A stretch of 64,000 nt of DNA from Leptolyngbya sp. CCY15150. GTDB lineage: Bacteria > Cyanobacteriota > Cyanobacteriia > RECH01. Of the stretch, positions 45,838 to 55,780 are shown piece after piece. The translations under genes and the position numbers were made by a program. The stretch lies in assembly GCF_016888135.1 (NCBI RefSeq), contig NZ_JACSWB010000170.1, positions 62,001-126,000 on the forward strand. The letters are read 5' to 3'. Each line of letters starts with the position of its first letter. The first letter of the stretch is position 1. Under the pieces are notes generated by a model that was not told the DNA's origin, ran no database searches, and was given only the letters and a program-made list of their open reading frames with translations.

Positions 45838-46671
45838 CTAGTCTTGTTGATGGGCAAATTGATAAGCGCCGACAGCACAGAGGGCGATCGCCACCCCCAG
45901 CAAGACCGGCAGGCTAATCCAGGGAAAATCAGACAAGGGTAGGTAGGTGGCAGCCCGTAACCCCGTGCTGGTATAGGTCAGCGGCAGCAGGTAGACAATC
46001 ACCTTCAGGGCAGTGGGCAGGGTTTGGGGATCAAAAAAGGTCGCGCCCAAAAAGGACATGGGCACAATTAGAAAGTTGTTGAGCAATCCCACACTTTCTA
46101 GGGATTTTACATTCAATCCCACAATCACCCCTAACCCAGAAAATACGGCACAGTTGAGCACCAGCACCAGCAAGAAAAGCGGGCTGACAAACCGCCAGTT
46201 TCCGGTCACCACTAGGGCGATCGCCAACACCGATGCCGATGTCATTAGCCCCCGCACCACCCCCGCCAGCATTTTGCCTAGGAACAGGGCCATGGGATGC
46301 ACCGGCAGCAGCAAAACTTCCTCAAAGGTTTTGCTATAAAGACGTTCACCGCAAATGGAAAACGTCGTGCCGCCAAAGCTGATGGTCATGGAGGAAAGGG
46401 CCACCATGCCCGGCAAGATGAACTGCAGATAGGTCTCGCCCGCCGAGGGCGTAACCACGGTATCTAGAGCACTGCCCAACCCTAGACCAAAGGCCAGAAT
46501 GTAGATCAGGGGCGAAACGAGACCCGAGGCCACCACCTGCATCACGCGAACTCGCAAGTCTAGCCAGTCTCCCCAAAACACCGTCAGGCTGTCTGAGAAG
46601 ATGCTGCCAGCCAGCGATCGCTTGATGGGTCTAGCTTGGGCGACAAGATTGAGAGAAGGTTGAGAAGCCAC
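45838..46671 (-). CDS. ABC-2 type transporter permease
   Basis: A 277-aa membrane protein with six helices. The ABC-2 signature lies in LYLQFILPGMVALSSMTISF-like sequence and ERLYSKTFEEVLLLPVHPMA; downstream GATFFDPQTLPTALKVIVYL and LPLTYTSTGLRAATY are typical. No ATP-binding subunit gene is adjacent. Related cyanobacterial proteins are exporters of lipids or drugs; the substrate here cannot be named. It lies 77 bp upstream of lysS on the same strand. Confidence 0.85.
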   Translation of the reverse strand: MASQPSLNLVAQARPIKRSLAGSIFSDSLTVFWGDWLDLRVRVMQVVASGLVSPLIYILAFGLGLGSALDTVVTPSAGETYLQFILPGMVALSSMTISFGGTTFSICGERLYSKTFEEVLLLPVHPMALFLGKMLAGVVRGLMTSASVLAIALVVTGNWRFVSPLFLLVLVLNCAVFSGLGVIVGLNVKSLESVGLLNNFLIVPMSFLGATFFDPQTLPTALKVIVYLLPLTYTSTGLRAATYLPLSDFPWISLPVLLGVAIALCAVGAYQFAHQQD

Positions 46672-47472
46672 GGCGGATTATCAAAACGTGAGTAATTGAA
46701 ACATGTAGGAGTGAATGCTTAAGATGCCCTTGGTAGACAGGTTATCCTTTCACTGAGATGCCGAGCATCTAGCTATGGATACAGCTTTGAGCGATCGCTT
46801 TCACAATCATTTTTTATGTAAACCATTGTTGCATTTCTTGGGGCATTCGGGGACTAGGATGCCAAGTCGCTCCTTTCACCCGAGATCCACACCTCCCGAT
46901 CATTCAACCTCTGAGTCCCATCCCTCAGGGCAAACCAGGGAGACTTTTATAGATGGGTAGCTAGGAGGCGATCGCTTTGATCCTTTGGTGAGGTTATCAA
47001 AACGACATTGCCCGGAACCTGTTCCTCACGCAACCTGAACTCCGCGACCTGCAACCTGAAAGTAACCGCTTCTAGGTTTCAACCCCTTAGCAAGGTTTTG
47101 CATCGTCATGGCAGATAGCGATCGCCAAAACTTGTTGTGATGGTAGATTATCTTCGAGATTGGCTATAGTCAACTTGTTAAAGTGCGTTGGCAGATTATC
47201 AAATCCTTATAAGCAATAAAGCCAACTCAAAAGCCCAATAACACACCTATCAGATCAGCATGCAGAGCATTTCAACCTAATTTTTATTGGAAAAATAATA
47301 TTCAATATTAGATCTAGCTCATCGCTAGCAAGAGGTACCACAAAGATGGGTCAGGGAACATACAAGCTAAAAATTAGGTGGCTTTGATACTTTCCAACTG
47401 GCAGACTGTAGCAGATTGACTATGGAGTGGGTAAGATGATCCTAGGTGATCTGGACGGAATATTACACAACT
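46672..47472. other. Long intergenic region
   Basis: About 800 bp. The left half has a weak rightward frame (46775-46960) with no features; around 47020-47060 short GCAACCTGAA/GACCTG words repeat. The right half (47150-47470) is distinctly AT-rich and leads into the repeat-protein gene, whose promoter it must contain. Confidence 0.45.
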
Positions 47473-49119
47473 ATGAATAGTAGTGATCTACAGAAAAAGC
47501 ACTTTGCCGCCCTCAGAGAAAAATATCAGATAGGTCAGCATAAAGGTGCTGAATTTAATAGCTTCCTATATTTCATCTTGAGAAAGGCTGAACTGAGCAT
47601 ACAACTTACAGACCTAGAGTTTCAATGGTTGACTGACAATCGCCTTTTCAAAACCATTGAAACTATTTCTTTGCAACAATATCAGGCAGAGGATTTCAAA
47701 AGACTAGAAGTTGAATCTTTGAATCTACGACCTAAGTACAAAATTCCAGAAGAGCTAGACCTTCCAATTACTAGTTCAGTTTACTCAATACTTTGGAAAT
47801 TAGAGAGTAGAGTTTTTCTCACAAGTTCAGAATTTGAGGTCTTAAATAGTCATAATCTTGTGGCAACAACTACCTTGATTCGAGAGATCCTAAATTTTGC
47901 AGCCTTGAAAATTAGCTATAAAGCAACTAGGTATCTAGATCACTACCCTGAAGAGCCTCTCTACTCAATCCTGAAAAAACTTGATTCAAGAGAGGTACTA
48001 TCTGACTTTGACGCTAATTGGCTTCTAGATCATGATTTTGAAGAAACGCTGAAAATTTATTGGCAGCAGGAGCATGACAGGGAAGCTATCACTGAGTTTT
48101 TAGATCTAAAAGCAAAATATAGTATTGATTCTTTCCCCGACACCTCTATTTCTAGCCCACTCTATGGCATTTTAAAGAAAATAAAAGAGAAACAAGATCT
48201 TGACAATAGTGAATGCAAGTGGCTTGAACAACAGAAGCTAACTCAGCTTATTGAAATTGACAGGAAACGTAAGGACATAAAGCTATTCAAGCAACTCAAA
48301 ACTAGATATCAAGCTACTCGATACAAAAATAGTGATCCTTCAAGTAAATTATTTCAGATCCTTAGAAACATAGAATCTGACGTCACTGAAGATGATATTC
48401 AGTGGCTGATCAACGAAGAACTGCTTGAAACAGCAGAAATTGCTAAAGAAATCCACTTTAAGATACTGAAAGTGAGCTATCAGATTGTGGGTCAGTTAGA
48501 AGTTGATCCATTTTACGCAATCATGCTCAAGATTGAGCGAGGAGAGCGACTCGATCCCAAACAAGTAATTCAACTTATGGAAGAAGGTCGTCTTTCCCGA
48601 CATGGAAAAATAGCAACTGCCTACTACAGATTAGAAGCCGTATTTTATGAGAAAGACTATCAACGAACTGGCAATAAGTGGAACTTACCCAGTGCTAGTA
48701 GTAATTGGCGTAAGGCAGATGAGCCGAAAAATGCGCTAAAGGTTACAGACAACATAAACTGGCAAAAAGTTCAGGAATCTGACCTAAAATCAGCTCTCTG
48801 GGTAACGAGAGGTGCTGCGTTTCGGGATCTTGAGCAGCTCGATAATGCAGAACACTGTGCTACCCAAGCAATGGAGTGTCAGCCTGAGAGCCACCAGCCT
48901 TACACCTTAATGGGGGCAATTCACTATGACCGCCGCGAATATTTAGAGGGTGATAAGTGGTTTGGGATGGCAGTGGAACGTGGGGCGGATGATCCAGACG
49001 ATGAAATTAAAAAAATTGTCAGGATGACGAAAGACAAGGACAAACGTAAAGAAGTTGCAGAATATCTTCTCAGCAAAGACCCTTTGCATTATGGTTGGGC
49101 ACGTTCATATCTTAAATAG
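47473..49119 (+). CDS. Helical-repeat/TPR protein of unknown function
   Basis: A 548-aa protein built of six repeats of about 58-72 residues, each of the form F..LK..Y...(x10)..LY.IL.KLE....L...D..WL....L..T (for example LKISYKATRYLDHYPEEPLY, then SILKKLDSREVLSDFDANWL). The last 110 residues are TPR-like (LWVTRGAAFRDLEQLDNAEH, PYTLMGAIHYDRREYLEGDK). Codon use and GC are lower than in neighbours, a sign of transfer. No enzyme motif. Such proteins are scattered in bacterial accessory regions; a sensor or scaffold role is only a guess. An ATT/TTG-type upstream extension to 47446 is possible but unlikely. Confidence 0.75.
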   Translation: MNSSDLQKKHFAALREKYQIGQHKGAEFNSFLYFILRKAELSIQLTDLEFQWLTDNRLFKTIETISLQQYQAEDFKRLEVESLNLRPKYKIPEELDLPITSSVYSILWKLESRVFLTSSEFEVLNSHNLVATTTLIREILNFAALKISYKATRYLDHYPEEPLYSILKKLDSREVLSDFDANWLLDHDFEETLKIYWQQEHDREAITEFLDLKAKYSIDSFPDTSISSPLYGILKKIKEKQDLDNSECKWLEQQKLTQLIEIDRKRKDIKLFKQLKTRYQATRYKNSDPSSKLFQILRNIESDVTEDDIQWLINEELLETAEIAKEIHFKILKVSYQIVGQLEVDPFYAIMLKIERGERLDPKQVIQLMEEGRLSRHGKIATAYYRLEAVFYEKDYQRTGNKWNLPSASSNWRKADEPKNALKVTDNINWQKVQESDLKSALWVTRGAAFRDLEQLDNAEHCATQAMECQPESHQPYTLMGAIHYDRREYLEGDKWFGMAVERGADDPDDEIKKIVRMTKDKDKRKEVAEYLLSKDPLHYGWARSYLK

Positions 49120-49418
49120 GATAGAATGAAAAATATTGATTGCAGTTCGATCGTTGACCTTGTAGTTGGTGCAGCGTAAGACATCGCCTCAACACCATAA
49201 ACGCTCGTCCTCAAAATCAACTGGTGAAATCATTGTTTCCCGCAATCCCTGATCCATCAGTGCGATCGCCTCTCATAGTCTGCATATGGCTTTCTCTAAG
49301 AGAGAGTCAAGCCGATTGCCATGAGTGGAGAAGGGACGTCGTCGCCATTCACTCAACTCATACCTGCATGAGAGAGTACACCTGTACGGGATGAGTTAGT
49401 CAAAGCAATGATTAAAAA
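49120..49418. other. Intergenic region
   Basis: About 300 bp between the repeat-protein gene and tRNA-Met. No ORF or structure recognised; includes a TCTCTTAGAGAAAG-like imperfect inverted pair near 49295. Confidence 0.4.
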
Positions 49419-49490
49419 TGGCTCAAGGTGGATTTGAACCACCGACACGAGGCTTATGAGTCCCCTGCTCTACCCCTGAGCTATTGAGCC
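49419..49490 (-). tRNA. tRNA with anticodon CAU (elongator Met most likely)
   Basis: 72 nt. Acceptor GGCTCAA/TTGAGCC, D-arm TAGCTCAGGGGTAGAGC, T-loop GGTTCAAATCC and anticodon loop CTCATAA are in place. The closing anticodon pair is A-G, a mismatch. Elongator tRNA-Met and lysidine-modified tRNA-Ile2 both have CAU; Met is favoured but Ile2 is not excluded from sequence alone. Confidence 0.85.
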
Positions 49491-49664
49491 GAATGGGATA
49501 ACTTGACGTTCACCATAGTTGACAAGGCCAGTTGGCTGCCCTCATCGCCTTAATTAAATTAACATAATTTGCGCTTACGTCATAGAGGCAAGACAAATTT
49601 TTTTTAGTTGATGGCAGTCAGCCCGAGTTGATTGGATCCAGCCGACGAGCCAAACCCTTGACCT

Positions 49665-50408
49665 CTAAAGCTTAGGGAACCGAATGACATGGGCGATCGC
49701 CTCTAGGGTGAGGGTCTCTGCGGTTACCGTCAATGTTTCCAAGTTTAGATGGATGCCGTCCATCTCAAAGTTCTTGAGATCTAAGACTTGGGTTGCACGC
49801 TCGATCAACGCTTGGGTGACGGCTGGCGGCAGATCTTGCCCCTGGGTGTAGCGCACTTGGTCGAGCTGCACCCGTCGTCCCTGATCCATAATTTGGGGTG
49901 TTGCGTAAAATTCAACCTGCTGAGCTTTGTCTTGATGACGCAAGCACACCGTTGCCTGAATGATCAGCTCCCCCGTATCGCAAAGCTGGCAGTTCACCGA
50001 CTGCACATCTAAAACCACCTCTTGCCCATCCTCTTCAATCACCACGCCCTGCATCTGAGCATTGAGAGTGCTGGAGTTGAAGGCTTGGGTGAGGTCGGAG
50101 GCCGTGAGGGTAATGTGAGCGCTGCCTTGGGTGGGATGGGTGAGTTGGATATTGCCCATCAGCGCCGCCATTGGATTAACCGCGACTTGCCCAATGCGAA
50201 TGATCATGTGCTGCATGCGCAAATCTTGCTGCATGACTAGCCCTTTGCCATCAATCAACATGGACTCTAGCCGCCCTTGGGCAATCAGATCCATATTGGT
50301 TTTGATCTGGACGGTCAAATCATCGATGTGATCTAACTGGCTAGAAAGGGCTAGCTCTGCAATTCGATTGAGGGTTTTTTCCCCGAGATTATCAAGTCCT
50401 AATAGCAC
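49665..50408 (-). CDS. DUF2993 (LmeA-like) lipid-binding domain protein
   Basis: A 247-aa protein starting at GTG. The pattern LGEKTLNRIAELALSSQLDH, LTVQIKTNMDLIAQGRLESM, GKGLVMQQDLRMQHMIIRIG, NPMAALMGNIQLTHPTQ and the C-terminal LTVTAETLTLEAIAHVI are typical of cyanobacterial DUF2993 proteins. Actinobacterial relatives bind phospholipids in the envelope. There is no obvious signal peptide, so location is uncertain. Monocistronic. Confidence 0.85.
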   Translation of the reverse strand: MLLGLDNLGEKTLNRIAELALSSQLDHIDDLTVQIKTNMDLIAQGRLESMLIDGKGLVMQQDLRMQHMIIRIGQVAVNPMAALMGNIQLTHPTQGSAHITLTASDLTQAFNSSTLNAQMQGVVIEEDGQEVVLDVQSVNCQLCDTGELIIQATVCLRHQDKAQQVEFYATPQIMDQGRRVQLDQVRYTQGQDLPPAVTQALIERATQVLDLKNFEMDGIHLNLETLTVTAETLTLEAIAHVIRFPKL

Positions 50409-50501
50409 CGAGAGTCTGATCCTAAAACTAGGTGATTCCTCTCAAGTGTAGGCGAATTCATTAAGAATTGTATCGCTCCCAGGGATGATCCGAACCCGTC
50501 T

Positions 50502-50975
50502 CTACCAAAGACCAGGAACGGGGGCTGCGGAGGGCTGCTGGCGAATGATGGGGGGATTGTAGGGAGGGGCTGGGTCGAAGCGCTCGGTGGGCACAATGGG
50601 CTGGAGCTGCAGGGATGTTTCGTAGGGGCTGACGAGGTCTGCCGTACGAATCAGCGGTGAATCATTGGCCTGCTGGCGCAACAGATCTTGGGTGAGGTTG
50701 CTGATGGCTCGACCATCAGAGGCAATTTCATTTTCAATGAAGCCGCTTCCAGGGAGACCAACGCCCAGCAAGCTGTCGATTTGTTCAAGAACCCCGCGAT
50801 TGACGTAAAAGCTGGGGCTATTGCGGAAGAAGGTGCGGTTGTAGGTTTCGGGAATCGTTTCGGGATACACCACCACCACTTCACCTGTTTGTTGGGCAAC
50901 AGCAGGGCCAGCAAAGAGAACAGATGCGGCCGCAAGGGTGCAGACGCTCATGCATACGTTTGTCGTCATACCCAT
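50502..50975 (-). CDS. Exported hypothetical protein
   Basis: A 157-aa protein with a signal peptide (MTTNVCMSVCTLAAASVLFA, cleavage after AVA). The mature part (VVVVYPETIPETYNRTFFRN, FYVNRGVLEQIDSLLGVGLP) ends in a Pro-rich tail. It looks like a cyanobacterial family of small periplasmic proteins with no known function. ATG codons at 50975 and 50969 are equivalent. Confidence 0.7.
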   Translation of the reverse strand: MGMTTNVCMSVCTLAAASVLFAGPAVAQQTGEVVVVYPETIPETYNRTFFRNSPSFYVNRGVLEQIDSLLGVGLPGSGFIENEIASDGRAISNLTQDLLRQQANDSPLIRTADLVSPYETSLQLQPIVPTERFDPAPPYNPPIIRQQPSAAPVPGLW

Positions 50976-51231
50976 TGACTCTTCCTCACTATAAAAATGT
51001 GCGCGTTAATCCGGGTTGGGATATTGGGTTAGCGATCGCTCCTGATGGTTCTCCATTAGCATTCCCAATAGGTTAATGATAGTTACAGGAACTTGCGGTG
51101 GACAACAGGATGCAGCCTAGACCTAGGGTCTCAAGAGCAACTATTGGCGATCGCCGGCCAGCAAAGTATATCTTTAGAGAGGCAAAACTGCCACTGCATC
51201 GCATGAGTATCCCTGGAGTCGTGAAACGGGT

Positions 51232-51804
51232 ATGGTTATTGGACAACGCATAGGTTTGAGCTTCGGGGTGGCGATCGCCCTTCTCCTGTACGGATCGGCT
51301 GGGTATGCGGGCAAGCCTGGTTTGAATGAGCCAACGACGCCCTCGCCCGAGGTGGCACCTCCACCCCCTATCAACGTGGATGGCTATGGGCTGGATGGCT
51401 ATGGCCCAGGCTCAGTCACCCATGTGCAAATTAGCCTCAGCGATCGCAGGCTGACGCTCTACCAAAACAGCACTGCCCTACAGACCTACCCGATTGCCGT
51501 AGGGCGAGAGGGCTGGCAAACGCCCGTCGGTCAATTTCAGGTGACGCAAATGATTGCCAACCCAGACTGGATGAACCCCCTCACCGGAGAGGTGGTACGC
51601 AGTGGGCATCCCAGTAACCCCCTGGGCGATCGCTGGATTGGCTTTTGGACTGATGGCTATAACTGGGTAGGCATGCACGGCACCCCCGACACCAGCTCCA
51701 TTGGCCAAGCAGCGTCCCATGGCTGTATCCGCATGCTGGATCACCACATTGATGAGATTTTTCGATTGGTGCAACTGGGCACCATCGTTGTTGTAGCGCC
51801 CTAG
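51232..51804 (+). CDS. L,D-transpeptidase (YkuD domain)
   Basis: A 190-aa exported enzyme that forms 3-3 peptidoglycan cross-links or attaches proteins to peptidoglycan. Signal helix (IGLSFGVAIALLLYGSAGYA), a Pro-rich linker, then the YkuD domain (about 60-190): VQISLSDRRLTLYQ, YPIAVGREGWQTPVGQFQVT and the catalytic MHGTPDTSSIGQAASHGCIR with Cys and both His. ATG 51232 is close to the signal helix. Monocistronic. Confidence 0.9.
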   Translation: MVIGQRIGLSFGVAIALLLYGSAGYAGKPGLNEPTTPSPEVAPPPPINVDGYGLDGYGPGSVTHVQISLSDRRLTLYQNSTALQTYPIAVGREGWQTPVGQFQVTQMIANPDWMNPLTGEVVRSGHPSNPLGDRWIGFWTDGYNWVGMHGTPDTSSIGQAASHGCIRMLDHHIDEIFRLVQLGTIVVVAP

Positions 51805-52003
51805 TGAGCAAGATGCGGAGCCTGCGGTATGGCTCCGCTAAAGCGGCGGCGCACATCCAAGCCTTATGAGACGGTGCAGCACCCTACTAGGCAGGGGTTT
51901 CAGGACTGTGGTCACAGGTGTGGGATGGGTAGGTAGGAGCCTTTTGGGGGAGGGGGCCGGCTTGCAACGCTGGATGTAACCCGATGCTGTCTAGAATCCT
52001 CTC

Positions 52004-52861
52004 CTAGCTTGCCGAAATCACGTCCTCTAAGGCATGGATGTCGTGTTCAACAACAAACACATTCGAATACAGGTTGGCTAGGACTTGCTTCCCTTGCTGG
52101 GTGAGTTCTAGATATCGCATTCCGTCTTTGACGTAGCGATAGACCACGTTCCAGTAAAACTTGGGATAGTTGCGCCGCAGGTCGCCAGGATGTTCATACC
52201 CTAGCTTTTTGCTTTCACCGGTTTCATGGAACTCGTAATATAGAGCCCCAATTTTTTTGAGATAGCGGGGATCGCTGAGCTGCCCAATCAAATCCGCAGC
52301 TCGAATGAGGCCGGGATAGTGGGTGGTGTCTTGGTGATCCGCCTCGTTGGGAACCGGAAAGCGGGTTAACTCAATGTTGCGCTTAATAATTTCAGCGCTG
52401 ATCTTGCTGTTGTTGCCAAACCGCTCATCCACGAACAGCTTGCCGCGATCGACGTGGTAGGGCGTTAAAGATGCATCGGATGAACCCATGCCCAATTTGA
52501 CCATCTTGCCGCCCTGCCCGGTGGCATAGACGCCTTCTTTGTCTTGCCGGCATACACCCTTCACATAGCCGATGTCGTGGCATAGCAAGGAGATGATGAA
52601 ATGCAGCCAGTCGCTGGGCGAAACGCCACCTTCACGGATGTGCTTACCCCGTAGAATCTCTTGTCCTACGAGGGCTACCAAAATCGTATGCTCGACGTTG
52701 TGGTAGAGAGCATCGCTGTTGGCGATATTCTCAAGCGCCATCGACCCAACCCAACCAATGATGTCTTCATAGTCGGAATTGAGGCTGCCGTAAGCCCGAC
52801 GATACCCATCTTTTAGATCTTGAACGAAGCTGTCAATTAGCAGTTCGGTAGCGTTAAACAT
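52004..52861 (-). CDS. HD-domain metal-dependent phosphohydrolase
   Basis: A 285-aa cytoplasmic protein. Residues about 55-110 hold the metal ligands: YHNVEHTILVALVGQEIL, then FIISLLCHDIGYVKGVCRQD with the HD pair. This resembles the cyanobacterial Npun_R2479-like HD group, whose substrate is unknown. The C-terminal part is helical with GYEHPGDLRRNYPKFYWNVV. Nucleotide or signalling phosphodiester hydrolysis is likely but not specified. Confidence 0.85.
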   Translation of the reverse strand: MFNATELLIDSFVQDLKDGYRRAYGSLNSDYEDIIGWVGSMALENIANSDALYHNVEHTILVALVGQEILRGKHIREGGVSPSDWLHFIISLLCHDIGYVKGVCRQDKEGVYATGQGGKMVKLGMGSSDASLTPYHVDRGKLFVDERFGNNSKISAEIIKRNIELTRFPVPNEADHQDTTHYPGLIRAADLIGQLSDPRYLKKIGALYYEFHETGESKKLGYEHPGDLRRNYPKFYWNVVYRYVKDGMRYLELTQQGKQVLANLYSNVFVVEHDIHALEDVISAS

Positions 52862-53256
52862 CCTGAATGCCCACCAATGAAGAGAGACGTCAGTGAATGA
52901 GTGAGGTGAGTGATCGGGATCCTTGTCTTGGTGACCAAGAGGCTAGCTGCCGTGACTATCCGATCGCTTTTCCTAAGGATAGAAGAAAAACAGACTAACA
53001 AGGCAAAAAACCACGGAATCATTCAAGAAAGGCGATCGCCCTCGACTTCATAAATTGGCAATGGCAATCCGAAAGCAGGGGGCTACGGACGCATTACATA
53101 GTGTCACGTTAACGCAGCCGATGGTGCTTGGCTGTGACCTGAGACAACCTTTGTATTGTTTTCGCGCACGGGTTGGGCAGGGGCGATCGTAAAATGTAGG
53201 TTCACAGCACCCAAAGCCTAGAAAAACATGGCATAATGCTAGACGCGGCAGTTTTC
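52862..53256. other. Intergenic region before tRNA-Gly
   Basis: About 395 bp. The last 40 bp contain a likely tRNA promoter (GCATAATGCT at about 53231). No ORF with family features. Confidence 0.5.
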
Positions 53257-53328
53257 GCGGGTGTAGTTCAGTGGTAGAACGTCAGCTTCCCAAGCTGAAT
53301 GTCGTGGGTTCGAGTCCCATCACCCGCT
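53257..53328 (+). tRNA. tRNA-Gly (anticodon CCC), probable integration site
   Basis: 72 nt: acceptor GCGGGTG/CACCCGC, anticodon stem TCAGC/GCTGA enclosing TTCCCAA, T-loop GGTTCGAGTCC, discriminator T. The anticodon CCC reads GGG. A tyrosine integrase gene begins 233 bp downstream in the same direction, the usual arrangement when a mobile element uses the tRNA 3' end as attachment site. Confidence 0.92.
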
Positions 53329-53560
53329 TTCAAGCGTTTCAGTCTCAAACGCTCTTCCCGAAAAGGATTCAGCCATCAAGATGTTGATTGCTCTTTAGCA
53401 ACGCGGCCGTGATGTTGGGTCACTTTGGGGCAGTTTAGAGGTAAAAACTGGTACGAAATTGGTATAAACCTCCGGGCACGAAAGGCGGACTGATGGGGTC
53501 TGGGATCACCGTAAATAACGGCAAGGGTACAGGCGATGTACATGACCCCCACTCTGAACT

Positions 53561-54724
53561 ATGGCTAAAGGACAAGTTAAAGTCGAAGTTTACTCCGAGC
53601 GCTTACGGCTGCGGTGGAGTTACCAGAGCCAGCGTTACTGCCTGTCGGTTGGCTTGCCAGATAGCATCATCAACCGCAAGGTCGCAACACAAAAGGCCCA
53701 GCAGATTGAGTTAGACATGCTGAGCGGCAATTTTGACCCCACGTTGCAAAAATACAAGCCTGAGGATCCACCTCCAGTGCTTGAGCCTAGATCTGAGACG
53801 TCTCAGATCTATACCGATGTCTTTCAGCAGCACTGGGACAAATTTGTAGAAGATAAGGGGCAGCGGCTAGAGAGCCCCTTCACCATCGTGAGCATGTATA
53901 ATCCTATTCCCAAAAAAGTGCGTAATTTCGGGCATAAGATCCTTGGCCGCCGGGAAGCTCAAGAGTTCGTCACGTTTATGCTACAAAGTGCTTCCCCTGC
54001 CACCATTAAGAAACAGGTGATCATCCTGAATGACTTTGGCAACTGGGTGCAGCAGAATAAGTTGGTGGAAGCAAGTTGGGAAAACCCGTTTACCGGGCTG
54101 ACGGAGATGTGTCACCCGGTGCCACCGCTCAAAGTTGCTCCCTTTAGCGAGGCAGAAATCAAGCAGATTATCGGTACCTTTCGCGACGACCGCTACTATG
54201 CTCACTACACTAACTATGTTCGCTTCCTATTTATGACAGGTTGTAGAACCAGTGAGGCCATAGGCCTCCAGTGGAAGCATATTCGTCGCGACTGTACTGA
54301 AATCACGTTTAACGAAACCCTGGTACGTAAGGGCACCGGAACGGCTCGCCTGCGAAAAGCTACCAAAACGAATCGGGCGCGGTTTTTCCCGTGCAATGTT
54401 GATCTACAGAACCTGTTGTTAGCCATTCGCCCTGAAGACTACAAGCCCGATACTCTGGTCTTTCCCAGTCCCAAGGGCAAACCGATTGATGCGACCAACT
54501 TCCTAAATCGGGCCTGGCAGAGCATTTTGAAGAAGTGCGGCATGACTCAAGAAAACGGGCTGTATCGTACCCAGTACAACACCCGGCATACGTTCATTAG
54601 CCACATGCTGGCGAAGGGGATGTCGGTGATTGAGGTCGCCAAGCTGACTGGCCATGATCCTAAAATTCTGTTGGAGCACTATGCTGGCTTAATTAGTCAG
54701 ATTGAGGTGCCAACGTTCTTTTAG
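53561..54724 (+). CDS. int: Tyrosine-type site-specific integrase
   Basis: A 387-aa recombinase. An N-terminal AP2-like arm-binding part (VEVYSERLRLRWSYQSQRYC) is followed by a SAM-like core-binding domain and the catalytic domain with Arg in TGCRTSEAIGLQW (about 229), HxxR-type region YNTRHTFISHMLAKGM (about 343-345), TGHD and the nucleophile Tyr in LEHYAG (about 375). All catalytic residues are present, so it is probably active. Direction points away from the tRNA-Gly, which fits integration into that gene. Confidence 0.92.
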   Translation: MAKGQVKVEVYSERLRLRWSYQSQRYCLSVGLPDSIINRKVATQKAQQIELDMLSGNFDPTLQKYKPEDPPPVLEPRSETSQIYTDVFQQHWDKFVEDKGQRLESPFTIVSMYNPIPKKVRNFGHKILGRREAQEFVTFMLQSASPATIKKQVIILNDFGNWVQQNKLVEASWENPFTGLTEMCHPVPPLKVAPFSEAEIKQIIGTFRDDRYYAHYTNYVRFLFMTGCRTSEAIGLQWKHIRRDCTEITFNETLVRKGTGTARLRKATKTNRARFFPCNVDLQNLLLAIRPEDYKPDTLVFPSPKGKPIDATNFLNRAWQSILKKCGMTQENGLYRTQYNTRHTFISHMLAKGMSVIEVAKLTGHDPKILLEHYAGLISQIEVPTFF

Positions 54725-55030
54725 GGGTTGATGGTTGCCGAGGAGCGCTATCTGTCATGACCTAGACACCAACTTTGGCAAGCACTTGCTGGAGGGAGCA
54801 AAGGCTACGTCTTACCGCGCCCCCTCCGTTGGAGACTCACGTTTTTTCGACAGCGTTAGTTTTGAGCAATGGGTGTAGTTGTGGCATCGGTGCTTGGAGG
54901 CGTTACTCAAGCTCAGGTGGCACAGGCAAAAGCCAATGCTGCACGACAAAAGATCTTAGCTTGGCAGAATTAGAAGGAATAATATTCAGCCTGACAGACA
55001 TCAATAAGTAAATGTCAACTCTCACAAAAG
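54725..55030. other. Gap between integrase and repressor
   Basis: About 300 bp. A 34-codon frame (54868-54972, MGVVVASVLGGVTQAQVAQA) could be a tiny gene but has no ribosome binding site of note. No terminator hairpin is obvious. Confidence 0.35.
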
Positions 55031-55681
55031 TCATACGAGATGTAATTTGTGGCCAACCCAAATAACTCTACCCATAAGGCTTAATCCACTAGATGGGCTC
55101 GACAAGACGAGGGAGAAAGTTTCATAAGCCGCATTATCACTCAGAACTCGAATCGTCTTCTCCGCAACATATTGCAGGCGTTTAACCAAAATTCGGTCAT
55201 CCAGTTTGAGCAGATAGATGCCATGGGTTACCGCCCCCAGATCTCGATCTGTGGTGTCTACAAGCACCAGCGCTTTTATCGGAAGGGTAGGCTCCATACT
55301 GTCATCAACCATCTGGACTAGCATCAGATTCTCAAATGAATCAGGGAACTCTGTCTGTAGCCAATCCGTCTCAAATGCCAGTGGCTCCTTATAAGTGTAC
55401 TTCTCAGCTAACGCTTGAGATAAGTCATGAGGAGCCGTCACACACTGGCCTGTTGCCAGCCACTCTACGCTGATATTAGCTGTGCGTGCTATAGCGAGCA
55501 ATGCCGGGCGGGTGGGTTCACTTTGACCATTGAGATATTGGCGGAGCACAGTGTCAGAAAAGCCACAATCTCTGGCAAAGCCTCGGATACTTTTGTCGCC
55601 AACAGCTTGCTTCAGGCGAGCAGGAAACTGATCAAGGTCTGTGGTATTCACCTGCGCCTTATTAGGTAATGGATTAGTCAT
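55031..55681 (-). CDS. CI/LexA-like phage repressor (XRE HTH + S24 peptidase)
   Basis: A 216-aa repressor. N-terminal HTH (SIRGFARDCGFSDTVLRQYL, GQSEPTRPALLAIARTA), then an S24 domain with the catalytic Ser in DDSMEPTLPIKALVLVD and Lys in ILVKRLQYV. This architecture self-cleaves after SOS activation and controls lysogeny or element excision. It is divergent from the Ner-like gene with an 81-100 bp gap that contains the palindrome at 55699-55712. Confidence 0.88.
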   Translation of the reverse strand: MTNPLPNKAQVNTTDLDQFPARLKQAVGDKSIRGFARDCGFSDTVLRQYLNGQSEPTRPALLAIARTANISVEWLATGQCVTAPHDLSQALAEKYTYKEPLAFETDWLQTEFPDSFENLMLVQMVDDSMEPTLPIKALVLVDTTDRDLGAVTHGIYLLKLDDRILVKRLQYVAEKTIRVLSDNAAYETFSLVLSSPSSGLSLMGRVIWVGHKLHLV

Positions 55682-55698
55682 AGGATTACATTCATTAA

Positions 55699-55712
55699 TT
55701 GCGATCGCAATT
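55699..55712. promoter_or_regulatory. Candidate repressor operator and divergent promoter
   Basis: ATTGCGATCGCAAT is a 14-bp perfect palindrome (containing HIP1) between the divergent repressor and Ner-like genes. A perfect TTGACA lies at 55721-55726, 17 bp before TAACGT, a possible rightward promoter. Binding by the CI-like protein is inferred from position. Confidence 0.5.
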
Positions 55713-55780
55713 TATAGCGCTTGACATGCAATTTATTTATTGCTAACGTCATCGATATATTGATGGAGTTAGACCATTCT

